This document shows, in pieces, positions 15,001 to 23,640 of a DNA stretch of 64,000 nucleotides (its first letter is position 1; each line of letters begins with the position of its first letter). Source of the stretch: Amoebophrya sp. A120 (lineage: Eukaryota; Sar; Dinophyceae; Syndiniales; Amoebophryaceae); NCBI GenBank assembly GCA_905178155.1, contig CAJINV010000002.1, positions 3,663,838-3,727,837 of the forward strand, read 5' to 3'. The position numbers and the translations under genes were made by a program. Under the pieces are notes generated by a model that was given only the letters and a program-made list of their open reading frames with translations, did no database searches and had not been told where the DNA came from.

Positions 15001-18000
15001 ATCGACAGCGTTGAAATAATTTGCGATGCATAAAACGGATACCAGTTGGCGCCTAGTTTCTAAGTGACGCATGACAAATTCGGGTAGAGCCGAAATCCAG
15101 TTTCTAATGCTGTTTGGGTAAGGAAGACGCCTTTTGTTTCTACCCCGCAACAGGCTCACTGTCTGCCTGTCTTGCCTACTCTGCAAGACAGGCATTTTGT
15201 GGGTTGCATTTTATGCATGACAAACTATTTCATTTTCAACTTTGACGATTTCGATTCTGACGCTTCCATAGAACTCGGCGCGAAGAAAAGCGGCGCGAGG
15301 AGAAACGCCGGGAACAAGTAGAACAGGAGAAAGACAAGGAGAAGATATCCTGTGCAAAAGTCTCGTACTCGTATTGCAATCATGCATTACAAATTTTTTT
15401 CTCAAGGTAAATCCGCATTACAAATTTTATTTCTCATGCTGAGGAAATTTGTCATGTGCATTTATACGAGTGCGATACTTTTGCAGTGCATAGAAGAAGC
15501 GCGGAGGTGTCGATTTGTTGCCGCGCACGACGAGCAACCGGGACCAGGATCAAACCCGGAAGAAGTCCCGGTCTCGGTCGCGGAAGCGCACGGATCAACA
15601 CGGCTACCGCGACGACAAGCGTGAAAAGCGCGACGCGATCAACGACCGGCACAAGCGAGATGCGGAAAGAGCGAAGGAGAAGCTGCTCGAGGAGCAGGCC
15701 GCGGAGAAGAAAAAGTATGCATTGCAAAAGTATCGACGTACTAGTACAAAAATTGCAATACAAATTTCCTTAGCATGAGAAATGGAATTTGTCATGCGGA
15801 TTTGCCTGAATAAAAAGATTTGTAATGCAAGACTTGCATTCATACGAGAACGAGTACGATACTTTTGCAGAGGATAAAAAGATCGCTGCGTTGATCGAGA
15901 GTTTGAAACGGTGGGAGACGATATCCCGAGTAAAAACGTCCCCGCCCGCCCAGACTTGTCATGCAGATTTGCATCTACAGGAAAATTTGTAATGCGCATA
16001 ATCCACACGAGAACCATTTGTTGTAGTCGTGTTTTCTTGGCACCATAATTTGTAATGCGATACACCGGATAAGCAGGCGTCTTTGTGATGCGGCTCTCCT
16101 TGCTAAGCAGCACTACACTGCAGATGTTGTAAACTTGTGATGCATAACTCGCAAAGTTTGGAGATTTGTGTTGCAGAGGTCCCAACTTAATAACTCTCGG
16201 GTGGGGACGTTTTTACACAGGATAAACAAGCGAGCAGTCGCCGGAAGAGGCCAACGAGTTTCTGCGTTCCACGAAGACCTTATGAGAGTGCACAATTCAC
16301 CTTCCCCCTCATCTGTAATGCAAAATGCCAATTTCACACCTTGCTCATGAGCACCGCTAGCATGACAAATTTTGGAACTTCAAAGTCAAATAGTACTACA
16401 ATCTGTGCGCAGATTTGTCATGCGAAAGCCCCTCTCCTGCTGTTGCTTGTGTTGCTGTTCATGCTATACAAATGAGGGGGAAAGGGAGCTGTGCACTCTC
16501 ATAGACCTCGGACATTGTGAAGGTCGTGGGGGATACCAACACGGACAAAGTTCTCCGCGCCAAAGCGAGTACGGTCTTGACCCTAATGCTGACCACGGGG
16601 GTAAGCGGAGACAACTCCCCCAAGAAGGGGGAAGTAGGAGACAGTACTGCAGCGGCGGAGAAGAATATCGTACGAGAAAAGTGTTTCACTGTAAGGGTTT
16701 TGCAAGTTTTGCATCACAAGTGTGCTCTACATCACAGAGAAAATTTGCCATGCGAGATTCCTAAGGGACAACACAGCTACAAATCCATTGTCTTGCATGT
16801 GTAGCAAGACAAATACTTCTCAGATACACTTTCTGCATTACAAGTTTTCCAGTGAAGCAGCATTTTTTTCCTGTGATAAAGAAAGACGAGAAAAAAGACG
16901 ACGACGACCGCAAGGGAGAGATGAAACGGGACAACAAGAATCGGAAGACAAGTCGATCCCCAGTAGCACGCGATCGACGGGAGGACGTTCATAGGGAACG
17001 TCGTCGGTCCCGCGACCGTGATGCAGCTCGGGATAAGGAGAAGGACGCTAAAGTTCTTGCAGAACAAGCTCTGGTTGATGCTCCAGAATACCGGACGGTC
17101 CGCAGGCGGAAGCAACCGCACCCGCTCAGCGCCGGCGCCGTTTTTCGGGGCACGATCATTCAGTCATTTCCGAAATTCGGGTTCTGTCTGATCCAGATCC
17201 ACGGGAAAGAGCACTTAGCGATTTGGGCCCGCGTGGAAGATTTCCCCTGCATGGAGGTACAGTTTTTTCTCGGAACATAATTTGTCATGCAAACATAGGA
17301 AGAGAGGAAGAATTTGTGATGCAAAAGTACCCTTCACAAACAAACATAACAAAACAGGAGGACATGGTCTTACACAACCAATGCTTTTTCACCGTCTGCT
17401 ACACCGATCAAGGAATCTACACTGTATCCTGCTGTGTAAAAACGTCCCCAGCTCCGCAGAGTTGTCATGCAAATCTGCAAACCCAAAATATTACTTCTCA
17501 TGCGCAGCCCCATGAGCAGGTGCAGCTGCCGGACAACACGAAGTACAATGCTGTCCGGGACGAGTTTGTGATGCTGATATCCGGATGAGGTAGTCTATAT
17601 GTGATGCGGTTCAACTAAAGTGTAGCGAAATAGCCATCTTGACTCTGGAACGGTGGGAACAACGTTTTTGCACGCTTATACACTGCCAAGGGCATCCACG
17701 TGCTCCGGCACGAGGTACCCCCGGACCCGGACGAGCCCGAGCCCGAGTTGCTGTACGGCCTCCTCTCGGCGACTGAACCTTTGTACAAAGCCGGGGAATT
17801 GGGAAACAATGCAGCTGCGAACAACTTGAAGTTGTCAGACGACGAAAAAGAGGACGATGATCGTGACAAACACAAAAATGCCTTCGCCGGGTCGAGCAAA
17901 TTCACCTCAAAATCGTCCCTGCAAACCACAACCACCTCCGACCTAGTCGACAAAGACGTGGTACGGGGCGTGGGGACTACAGCGGCCAACGGGGCACCGT

Positions 18001-19756
18001 CTGCGCGTGGTGCGCACAGAAGCTCGATGGCGGGATCTGGTTTCCACAAGAGCCGGTCGGAGATTACGAGCAAGGACAGCGCTTCCTCCTCTTTGAACAA
18101 CCTCCCGCCGGCGATCGGGCGGGACAATACTGGAACAACTGGAAATAAGGATAATTACCGTGAGCGTGAACAGCATCAACATCGGGACCGAAACATGAAA
18201 CGGGATGTCCTCCCCCCACCGACTCCGGGGGGCGGTCGCGCCAATCACGGTGGATATATTAAAAGTAGTAGAGACCATGATCATCACTACAAGCGTGGCC
18301 ACCTCCGGGATGGCGACCGGAGTACGCGACATCGGGATCATTACAACAGCAAACGGGGGGATGACAATTACCACCACCGAGGGGAGCGGTCCACCCGAGT
18401 AGATGCGGATCATCACCTCCGCAGCGGGCAAACGACAAGTCGCAACCACGACCGATTTTTTAAGCGACGATCCCGGTCCCGGGATAAGGATCATCACAAG
18501 CGGGGCCGATCCCGCTCCGGGGGAAGAAGTCGTGCGGGAAGTGAGTGGTACAGTGGCCACGGCGCGGGCGCAGCATCGACTCGGCACAACGACTATAATC
18601 ACCGGTATGGAATGTGAGAATGCTTTTTCTTGCCTCCGAACTAGCACTGACATTTGTGTTGCATGACCTCCAGCTTGACACAACTAAATAGCGGAACATC
18701 GATTGCACATGCTGCAAAACCACCAGCAAGACAAATTTAGTCTATTGCAATTGCACTTGCAGAACGCAGTGGTACAGTTTCTTATCCTGTCAGACTGTCT
18801 CATGATGAACCTTTTTAACCTAGTACATGCATTCGCATGACAAACTGAGCGCAGCGGGGACGGACAAAACCAAAAGATATTTCTACTCCATACCAGCAGC
18901 CGCCGGCCTTCTACCGCGTTTTCTTCTCGCGGCGGCTCGAACTATCCACCCGGGCGCAACATGGTGTTGGACAACCGGGATAAACTGAAAACCGCCGCTG
19001 CTGCAACTTCTGGAGCTCTCGGCGGAGCTGTGGTGCGCGAGGGTGATCCAGATGTTCCGCCGCCCCCGCCGCCCCCTCCGGAGGAACCATTGCTGGACAG
19101 CATCACGGGCGAACCATAGGCAAGCGAAAATAAAGTGAATACAGTTTTTGCACATCGTAGTCTGTGTGCAGGACAAGCGACAGCACAGACGCCCTCTCTC
19201 ATGCCGGAAATGCTTGCGTTGTGCGTCGGTTCATACGCGTTTTCGACGCTTATGATCTTTGCATTGCAAATTTTTAGTTGCTACTTCGTCATGCCGAGTC
19301 TGTTTTATACCGAGCATGTTCAAACAAAGGTGTACTAACTGCAAAACTTTTTATTTGCTTGGATAACTCGCTGCTGCCAGCTGCACCGGAGACGAGCGGC
19401 CGCGGGCCGCTGTTGCAGCCGATCAACACGTATGAGATGCAAATATGTCTGGGTCTGGAAAGTTGTGATGCAGGTCACTGAATGATAGTACCCACACTGT
19501 AATGCGCCGCCAAGCATGACAAGTTTTTTCATGGCTCTGTTGGTTGCGTAATCCGCATGAGAAACTGCGTGACTGCATGACAGGCAAGAGGAGCTGTTGG
19601 TTGCCACGCAATACAGATCCCAGAGTCATGCCAGAATAGCATGACAAATTTCGCAATCTCCCAGACCCAGACCCAGACATATTTGCAAGCCATAACACGG
19701 CGGATATCGAGATTATCCGGAAAAGGATGGAAGTTGCGATGGCAAACCGGAGTTGA
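1..19756 (+). CDS. Giant Lys/Ala-rich, multi cold-shock-like-domain, SR-tailed protein (5' partial)
   Basis: The frame is open from base 1, so the start lies outside the window; it ends at TGA 19754-19756. About 40 exons give roughly 3,400 residues. Exons up to 5405 encode acidic, then extreme Lys/Ala/Thr/Gly-rich low-complexity sequence. Three stretches resemble divergent cold-shock (OB-fold) domains: 12028-13114 (GHVGKFD, VMFINVEF, LFGHITDLL, then VEFILVRDELKPHRVKAS), 13880-14650 (RDCFFIAENY, TQDVFGHINE, AAHIKVID) and 17130-17715 (RGTIIQSFPKFGFCLIQ, IWARVEDF, YTAKGIHVLRHE). A Glu/Arg coiled coil lies at 10808-10980 and Arg/Ser/His-rich tails at 15498-15715 and 17686-18605. Several cold-shock repeats in one chain recall CSDE1/UNR-like RNA-binding proteins, which is inference. 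Frame continuity across every junction supports a single gene. Introners interrupt it throughout except in the long low-complexity exon. Confidence 0.
468..729 (+). mobile_element. Family A introner
   Basis: 262 bp. Family A arms begin TAT, then a TGCAAAT-like run, then GTCTGGGTCTGGA, and are mirrored at the 3' end. Flanks are CGCGC and CGCGT (4/5 match). Removing the element plus one flank joins PTPAP to EVKGD in frame. Confidence 0.
1092..1254 (+). other. Canonical GT-AG intron
   Basis: Starts GTAGTAATAC and ends TTCTACAG. It splits a Gly codon (phase 1) and joins GGGKDG to GDDEEDG. It has no terminal inverted repeat or target duplication, unlike the introners. Confidence 0.
1349..1650 (+). 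other. Probable intron, borders unresolved
   Basis: The acidic frame ends in a stop at about 1398, and coding resumes by about 1650 (EEQKKTKKPKLD). No donor and acceptor pair gave a clean in-frame join. A GT at 1349 is the nearest candidate donor. No TIR is visible. Confidence 0.
2177..2320 (+). mobile_element. Family B introner
   Basis: 144 bp. Family B arms carry GCAAAAGTATCGTAC near the 5' end and its complement near the 3' end. Perfect 5-bp duplication CTTCT at 2172-2176 and 2321-2325. Removal joins GGPS to AAETKKK in frame. Confidence 0.
2387..2653 (+). mobile_element. Family A introner
   Basis: 267 bp with perfect 5-bp duplication CGAAA on both sides. Removal joins GSGNE to KKAGKN in frame and opens the 2.7-kb low-complexity exon. 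Confidence 0.
2659..5405 (+). other. Long low-complexity exon of the giant gene
   Basis: 2.75 kb with no introner. It encodes Lys/Ala/Thr/Gly/Ser-rich sequence with a short poly-Ala run from CTG/GCT repeats near 2756-2774, and it ends in a more ordinary acidic and aromatic segment (5050-5400) with a WDWVVVSTLRNGYILIAKL stretch. The large antisense frames over it arise from the biased composition. Confidence 0.
5406..5586 (+). other. Canonical GT-AG intron
   Basis: Starts GTAGAATCAG and ends TTCTCAACAACAG after an AT-rich body. Phase 0; joins VARLGL to KIIRAKDVEV. This junction links the low-complexity N-terminal half to the rest of the gene, so the two parts are one transcription unit. Confidence 0.
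5800..6068 (+). mobile_element. Family A introner
   Basis: 269 bp, perfect duplication GCACG. Removal joins KFRNST to TMKTMTS in frame. Confidence 0.
6209..6466 (+). mobile_element. Family A introner
   Basis: 258 bp, perfect duplication TGCAG. Removal joins NLSEDLQ to AKRNVGEY in frame. Confidence 0.
6725..6900 (+). mobile_element. Family B introner, diverged
   Basis: 176 bp. The arm TATGCATTGCAAAAGTATG has an extended stem. Flanks GAAGT and GAATT (4/5). Removal joins EIDEMAK to YVLCEDNK in frame. Confidence 0.
7186..7448 (+). mobile_element. Family A introner
   Basis: 263 bp, perfect duplication GCGGA. Removal joins YEKWVA to EYLPQFED. The next exon is only about 41 bp long. Confidence 0.
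7495..7719 (+). mobile_element. Family E introner
   Basis: 225 bp. Family E arms resemble GAGAGTGCACAACTCCCCCT and its complement. Perfect duplication TTCGG. Removal joins FRSEIS to ETDYQDL in frame. Confidence 0.
7790..7939 (+). mobile_element. Family B introner
   Basis: 150 bp, flanks GCTGT and GCTGC (4/5). Removal joins MLLHGC to PLDTQFT. The following exon is about 37 bp. Confidence 0.
7982..8244 (+). mobile_element. Family A introner
   Basis: 263 bp, perfect duplication GATCT. The 5' end is TACCAAATGC rather than TATCAAATGC. Removal joins SLTAIL to RLRDAALE in frame. Confidence 0.
8546..8690 (+). mobile_element. Family B introner
   Basis: 145 bp, flanks CTTTT and ATTTT (4/5). Removal joins KKVPAAF to ENGTIYDF in frame. 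Confidence 0.
8766..9048 (+). mobile_element. Family C introner
   Basis: 283 bp. Family C arms resemble TGTGTAAAAACGTCCCCACC and its complement. Flanks ACCTT and ACCCT (4/5). Keeping one flank joins EAFLEP to WMRHYSEQ in frame; keeping both TA-adjacent flanks would give a stop. Confidence 0.
9209..9341 (+). other. Canonical GT-AG intron
   Basis: Starts GTACAGTTTT and ends TTTCACCGCAG. Phase 0; joins VIERMRLL to VRSNLIFQEVY. No inverted-repeat ends. Confidence 0.
9378..9600 (+). other. Unresolved exon/intron stretch
   Basis: After EVYK the frame meets a stop, and the next secure coding begins at 9601 (ERLLIKRYYIMLVNEDF). Very short GT-AG candidates exist, with acceptors at CTACTCTAG 9420 and CGGTAG 9600, but no chain of exons through the stretch is convincing. 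Confidence 0.
9707..9973 (+). mobile_element. Family C introner
   Basis: 267 bp, flanks AGGGG and AGGGT (4/5). Removal joins MAQEEG to DPEIIPT in frame. Confidence 0.
10083..10237 (+). mobile_element. Family B introner
   Basis: 155 bp, flanks CACGA and CGCGA (4/5). Removal joins KRILLHD to LTMQFVKK in frame. Confidence 0.
10355..10622 (+). mobile_element. Family A introner
   Basis: 268 bp, perfect duplication CGAAG. Removal joins QGGIPK to EILTIEQF. The next exon is about 40 bp. Confidence 0.
10668..10802 (+). mobile_element. Family B introner
   Basis: 135 bp, the shortest B copy, with perfect duplication GGCGA. Removal joins FDELKA to KERAVEEAAR, the start of a Glu/Arg coiled coil. Confidence 0.
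11492..11753 (+). mobile_element. Family A introner
   Basis: 262 bp, perfect duplication TCCAA. Removal joins SVSEIPT to MCYDDASR in frame. Confidence 0.
11809..12022 (+). mobile_element. Family D introner
   Basis: 214 bp. Family D arms carry an AGAAAAAACTGT-like run followed by a short GTTACAC or GTTTCAC stem, mirrored at the 3' end. Perfect duplication GTAAC. Removal joins YFPSGN to RFKWHDLIG in frame. Confidence 0.
12077..12285 (+). mobile_element. Family D introner
   Basis: 209 bp, perfect duplication CGTCG. It sits inside the first cold-shock-like domain. Removal joins VSMRGHV to GKFDMHK in frame. Confidence 0.
12402..12671 (+). mobile_element. Family A introner
   Basis: 270 bp, perfect duplication GTTCG. 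Removal restores GCSLFGHITDLL, which matches the conserved F-x-H strand of cold-shock domains. Confidence 0.
12757..12965 (+). mobile_element. Family D introner
   Basis: 209 bp, perfect duplication ACCGA. Removal joins YYADTYR to SKDSYMKE in frame. Confidence 0.
13115..13712 (+). mobile_element. Family A introner carrying a nested insert
   Basis: 598 bp instead of the usual ~264. Flanks ACCGG and AACGG (4/5). Both arms and the 3' two-thirds are ordinary family A; the extra ~335 bp lies just inside the 5' arm. Removal joins PKDGHR to RWATKLDE in frame. Confidence 0.
13142..13492 (+). other. Nested GC-rich insert with hairpins
   Basis: Sequence foreign to family A inside the element. It holds consecutive inverted repeats (AACCCC with GGGGTT; TTAAGGG with CCCTTAA) and ends in an (ATG)n run at 13474-13492. 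No open frame is convincing. It could be a structured RNA-derived or mobile sequence; I do not recognise it. Confidence 0.
13967..14256 (+). mobile_element. Family C introner
   Basis: 290 bp, flanks AAAGG and TGAGG (3/5). It interrupts the second cold-shock-like domain. Removal joins QRIMHKR to DCFFIAENY in frame. Confidence 0.
14346..14516 (+). other. Canonical GT-AG intron
   Basis: Starts GTTTTTATTT and ends AATACCCAG, phase 0. Joins DVFGHINE to FDSPFAVRF. Conventional and introner introns therefore coexist within one domain. Confidence 0.
14716..14936 (+). mobile_element. Family E introner
   Basis: 221 bp, perfect duplication CATTC. The 3' terminus reads ACA instead of the usual ATA. Removal joins EKDRGI to RYKDDKAY in frame. 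Confidence 0.
14980..15270 (+). mobile_element. Family F introner (single copy here)
   Basis: 291 bp. The arms start TATGGAAGCGTCAG and are mirrored at the 3' end, unlike families A-E. Perfect duplication GAACT. Removal joins YYDERT to RREEKRRE in frame. Confidence 0.
15346..15492 (+). mobile_element. Family B introner
   Basis: 147 bp, perfect duplication GAAGA. Removal joins EKDKEK to KRGGVDLL in frame, just before an RS-like stretch. Confidence 0.
15716..15876 (+). mobile_element. Family B introner
   Basis: 161 bp, perfect duplication AAAAG. Removal joins QAAEKKK to IAALIESL. The next exon is about 40 bp. Confidence 0.
15922..16224 (+). mobile_element. Family C introner
   Basis: 303 bp, flanks GACGA and AACAA (3/5). 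Removal with one flank joins KRWET to SEQSPEEA in frame; keeping both flanks gives a stop. Confidence 0.
16281..16503 (+). mobile_element. Family E introner
   Basis: 223 bp, perfect duplication GACCT. Removal joins FLRSTKT to SDIVKVVG. Exact removal of the TA-to-TA element alone would leave a TAG, so one flank must also be lost. Confidence 0.
16676..16878 (+). mobile_element. Family D introner
   Basis: 203 bp, perfect duplication AAGAA. Removal joins TAAAEKK to DEKKDDD in frame. Confidence 0.
17257..17357 (+). other. Probable canonical GT-AG intron
   Basis: Starts GTACAGTTTT (same donor as at 9209) and ends AAAACAG. Joins VEDFPCME to EDMVLHNQ in frame within the third cold-shock-like domain. 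Another acceptor a few codons away cannot be excluded. Confidence 0.
17425..17680 (+). mobile_element. Family C introner
   Basis: 256 bp, perfect duplication CACTG. Removal joins TDQGIYT to AKGIHVLR, completing the third cold-shock-like domain. Confidence 0.
18606..18892 (+). mobile_element. Introner-like element, unassigned family
   Basis: 287 bp with TATGG and CCATA ends. Flanks ACCGG and CCAGC match poorly, but removal with one flank joins NDYNHR to SRRPSTAF in frame and bypasses a TGA at 18615. The body carries the GCATGACAAA motif shared by the families. Confidence 0.
19117..19365 (+). mobile_element. Introner-like element, unassigned family
   Basis: 249 bp. The 5' end TAGGCAAGCGAAAATAAAG pairs with the 3' end TTTTATTTGCTTGGATA. 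No clear duplication. Its first three bases form an in-frame TAG that would look like the gene end; skipping it continues DSITGEP to LLPAAPET and the final exons. Confidence 0.
19431..19694 (+). mobile_element. Family A introner
   Basis: 264 bp, perfect duplication ACACG. Last intron of the giant gene; removal joins LLQPINT to ADIEIIRK, ending MANRS and stop. Confidence 0.
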
Positions 19757-21135
19757 GGGGAATTTGAAAACGACAATCAAGAATTGAGGTGAGGTATAGT
19801 TTAGTTCTTGGATGATGAACTGGATTTTCCTTTCTTATGGCGTATTCTAGTTGCATATATATAATTCTACCGTTGATCTTCCGTCCGGAAGATGAAGTCG
19901 CTGTCGCGCTGTACTTAAACGACACTGTAGAATTGAAAGTGTTTCAAAAGACAGTCGGCGGACGAAGATTGTATTGTATGTATTGACACGACGACCTTTC
20001 AGGTAGTACCTACTGTGTACAACTTTAGCCGGCGACGGGTACGAGGATGACGGTGGAAGTTGAAGCTTTATTCACAAATAAAGCTTTTCTGCACATCACG
20101 GAAGAAGAGACTACAACACGGAGACTTCGAAGGAGCAGAGCACTGCTCAACATGATCGGTTTTAGGGTTTTTACGGTTTCAGGTTTATCATGATATCAAA
20201 GTGTTATTCTTACAGTCAGTTTGTTTTTTCTACTTGGACGCTATGGCAGATTTTTCTCCGTCAGATACTACACGAGTTATTTGTCATAGCGTTCATGTAT
20301 TTTTTCCCTAACTACATTGCAAGAAGTTTTTGCCCGTCATATTACGTAGTGTCTTTTCCTTTTGCAAACGACCTTTATGAATTAAACTCCAGCTTTATCA
20401 AATTGAACTTCATCTTCGAGCACGATATTAAGTATTATCCACCGAGGGGTCATTTTCTTTCTGTACTGCTAAAACTCGGTGCTGACCAGTCGTGATCTTC
20501 ATCTTGTGTGGCACATTCACAACACAAATTTTGGAACTGTTTTAAAGAACTGCTTTACGGACAAAAAGGCTCATCTTTTCGCCTGCAGTTTCAAGCAGGA
20601 TCAACATTGCTGCATGCGGTGCCCGTCGTCGTATCTTCAATGCAACAACTGGTCCTCTCGCTTCGCCTAAAGGAAGCAGGTCCGTCAGCTGAAGGCTTGT
20701 TGCTGTTGTGTGATATTTTTGCCACAGCAGCAGCGCGCCCTGGGCTATATTAAAAAAATAAAAAACATTTTTTTTTCTGACTTGGGAGATATTATATTTC
20801 TACGTGCACTTGTTGTTGTTGTTTATCACGACGTATTTCTCCTCCGATATCTTTACCCAGAAGAGTGCAAGCCGAATTTCTGTTTGCGTCACCTGCTGTT
20901 GAATTTCTGCACAAAAAATTTTTTTAAGAACCAAAAAACTTGTAGCTTTTTGCTCAATCCTCTCAAGCTATGAATTCAGCAATGAGTTGATCATGTCTCT
21001 TGATGTTAGTACCAGAAACTTTTTGAAAGGGTGGTTAATTCATTCTATCGCTGCAAGTGCCCGTGATCGTCTGAGCATGTTGAGCAGATGTATTCACTAT
21101 GGCATGCTGCCCGCAGCCGCTTCCGATCCTCTCTG
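19757..21135 (+). other. Intergenic, no gene recognised
   Basis: AT-richer than the genes, with only short frames of no coding character. It contains neither family A-E introners nor a recognisable RNA gene. It includes the 3' untranslated region of the giant gene and the upstream region of the next. Confidence 0.
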
Positions 21136-21383
21136 GTAAGTGCTTTGTTTTGTCAACTCTTCGCTTGATTCGATTTTTTCACCCGAGTTTTTCTCGACAT
21201 CGTGGTCACGAAATTTCGAGCATCTACCAAATCGCTTTTCGTTTCTCTTCGTACGTTGGTGGCAAACAATGATTTTTCCTTGTCGTTCTCGCATCACAAT
21301 CGCATCGCGCATTCGCATCCTACCGTCTTCATCGTGAAAATAGCCTGAATTTGTATTTATTTCGCAACTTCTTTTCCCCGCAG
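21136..21383 (+). other. Probable 5'-UTR GT-AG intron
   Basis: GTAAGTGC donor and a long pyrimidine tract ending TTTTCCCCGCAG, 150 bp before the ATG of the next gene. Its classical signals make it a good candidate leader intron, but no transcript evidence is available. Confidence 0.
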
Positions 21384-21533
21384 AGTGAATGTTTCAATAG
21401 TAATGAATGTATTATTCTAGTATGACCCATCTGCAGAGTGTTTTGTGGATCAAAAGGAACAAGCAAATTGGAAGACTAAAGTGCCGCGTGTGCAAGCCAG
21501 CGAACCTGCAGTGAGTTCCTTTCCTCGAACAAA

Positions 21534-22133
21534 ATGCCGTCCTCCGGTCTCTCGCACTTTCTGCAAACTTTGTCAACAACAGGACCTGAGTTTCCTGGCT
21601 ACATGACCAGTGGAGAAACCTCATCAAGCAATACACGCGCCAGCTTCTCCAACACTAGCTCAACCGCCACTTCGTTCTTCGACTCGGCTCTTTGGCCCCT
21701 TCAGACCAGTGGCACAAGTGCCAGACAATTGGCTCGAGGACGTAGTTTAGAACAAGGGGGTAGCACCACGAAGATGTTAGCGCCTCAAAATAGTTATCAC
21801 CACCCGCGCCATCCCAGTTGGACCCCGTCCTCTTTCCTCCCCAACGCATCCCAGCTGGACCAGATTATCAAGAAAACCAGGCAAGTTTTGGACAAGGCGG
21901 ACGAGGTAAACCTCCAACAGGCGCGGAACGTGGGGATCAAATCCGTGATGCAAACCGGGGCGGACTTGCTCGGCAACGTGGAGCAGGCGGCGCGGGCTTT
22001 CGAGGAGGATCTGCAGAACGCTTTGGTAGCGTACAAGGGGAACGTGCCGAACAGTGAGGCGGCCAGTGGGCTGGAAAAGTTGCAGAAGGCGCAAGTGACG
22101 ATGGACAAAATGATTCAAAAGTTGGATAAGTGA
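21534..22133 (+). CDS. Small intronless coiled-coil protein
   Basis: 199 residues from ATG 21534 to TAA 22131-22133. The first ~110 residues are Ser/Thr-rich and disordered. From about residue 105 it is helical, with regular heptads (LDQIIKKTRQVLDKADEV, then LLGNVEQAARAFEEDLQNAL and a C-terminal KAQVTMDKMIQKLDK). No catalytic motif, signal peptide or membrane segment. Not recognised. It carries no introner, unlike its neighbours. An upstream GT-AG leader intron is likely. Confidence that it is expressed rests on length, ATG context and composition only. Confidence 0.
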   Translation: MPSSGLSHFLQTLSTTGPEFPGYMTSGETSSSNTRASFSNTSSTATSFFDSALWPLQTSGTSARQLARGRSLEQGGSTTKMLAPQNSYHHPRHPSWTPSSFLPNASQLDQIIKKTRQVLDKADEVNLQQARNVGIKSVMQTGADLLGNVEQAARAFEEDLQNALVAYKGNVPNSEAASGLEKLQKAQVTMDKMIQKLDK

Positions 22134-22399
22134 AAGGATCAGGATGATAGATGAGGTTTCGCTGTTGGTTTTGAAACAAATACATGAGATGAACGATAGG
22201 TGTTTTTATCGAGGCTCGCTGGCGAATTTTTGTCACGGGCGAAGAACAAGAATGGAGTACTTTACAAATGAAAGTCAAAATGAAACACGACGAATTGCTG
22301 TGGTGACTGAGCAGTCCTTGCTCCGCGACGGTCTAGCGACGGTCTATGTTACATATGTCTGTTCAGTGTCATTTGAAGATACGCCTGTTTTTGTGTTAG

Positions 22400-23640
22400 A
22401 TGGTCGCCGAGCTTCTATCTATTTGTCACCCGCGTCGTTTGGTTGGTGGCGACAACCCCAGAAGAGGCGGCGAAGAATGGAGCCGATGCGCGCCTTTCGG
22501 GGGGGCCTTGTCGCGTTTTCGTCTTCGCGGCCTGCTGTTGCGTCGCGGCCGATGCAGCAACGCGCTGAGCCGGTTCGGAACGCTGACGCAGACCCGCGAC
22601 ATGATCACGCGGGAAGCGCTTAGGGCTTGCCCCAACTGTAGCGCCAACCTCGGGACCTCACCAGTTCCCTGCACTCTAGCCTGTACGACTATGGTGACCA
22701 AGCCCCCGCAGGCTATCTATGGCCCGGGGCGGTGTGTGTCGTGTCGGTGTTGTCTTTGCCTGCGAAGGGCCCGCGCGTCGCACTGGGAAGGGGCTGGGCC
22801 GGGCGCCCCTTCTCTGTCTGGGCGCCGAGGGTGGGGCTGGTACGGGCCGAGGTTGGGCGATCCTTTCGCCGCGGCGGTTTTGCCCCGCGAAAGGGCAAGC
22901 GCTGTTGGCCAAGACGAGGGAGATAAGTGGACGCAGCTATCCCATTGGGCAGCGCGCTGGGAAACAGAAAAAGCGGGAGCGCCTCCGCACCCGGGCCCCC
23001 CCCCCGCGCGCGTCGTCGGTTGGCCTACTCGGTGGCGGGCGGGCGGCGTGGCGATCGAGGCAGCGGACAGCCCAACAGAGTTGGCGCCGCCGGCCTGGCT
23101 CGGCGCAAGCGACTAAAAAACTGTCGTCCCTTGGTGCCGCGGCTGCCCCGCTCCGTCCGTCCCGCCCCGTCCATCGTTTTCGCCCCAAGCCCCGCCCTCC
23201 CCGCAGGGGGCGCCTGCCTGCGTGCTAGCCCCGTGGCTGGCAGGCCGGTGCATCGCACCGCGCGCCCGGGCCGGCGCGCGCTTCGGTCGCCCCACCCCTG
23301 CGCTCGTGGGGGTGCGCGCGACCGAGGGCGGGCCCAAGGAACGAGGCTAGCTCCGCCCGGCCCAGTCTACCAACCTAGCAGGCGCCCCCCCCCCCCCGCC
23401 CGTTTCCCGGGCGGCATCAACGGCGCCCGTGCCCAGCAGGGCCGGGCAGGTTTTCGTTGTTTGGTTGTGGAAAGTAAGGCTGTAAGCCTTTTGCCCGAAA
23501 CCGGACAAGGCTGGGAGGCGCCGAAGGCGAGCAAGGCGCGCAAGACTCGTCGGCCGCAGCCTCCGCAGCCGTTTCCGCCAAGCCGGTCGGGCCGCGTGTT
23601 GCCAACCATGGCATGAATCTGCCCGGCGGGCCATCTAATC
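22400..23640. other. GC-rich island, probably noncoding
   Basis: About 1.2 kb of very GC-rich sequence with overlapping open frames in nearly every frame, as expected from composition alone. It contains C-runs (for example near 23387-23398) and purine/pyrimidine blocks. No domain or RNA gene is recognised. It lies between the coiled-coil gene and the GT61 gene. Confidence 0.

Noticed and set aside
22719-23616. Several long overlapping frames on both strands
   Set aside because: All arise in a very GC-rich block where stop codons are rare by composition. No frame has domain texture or splice context.
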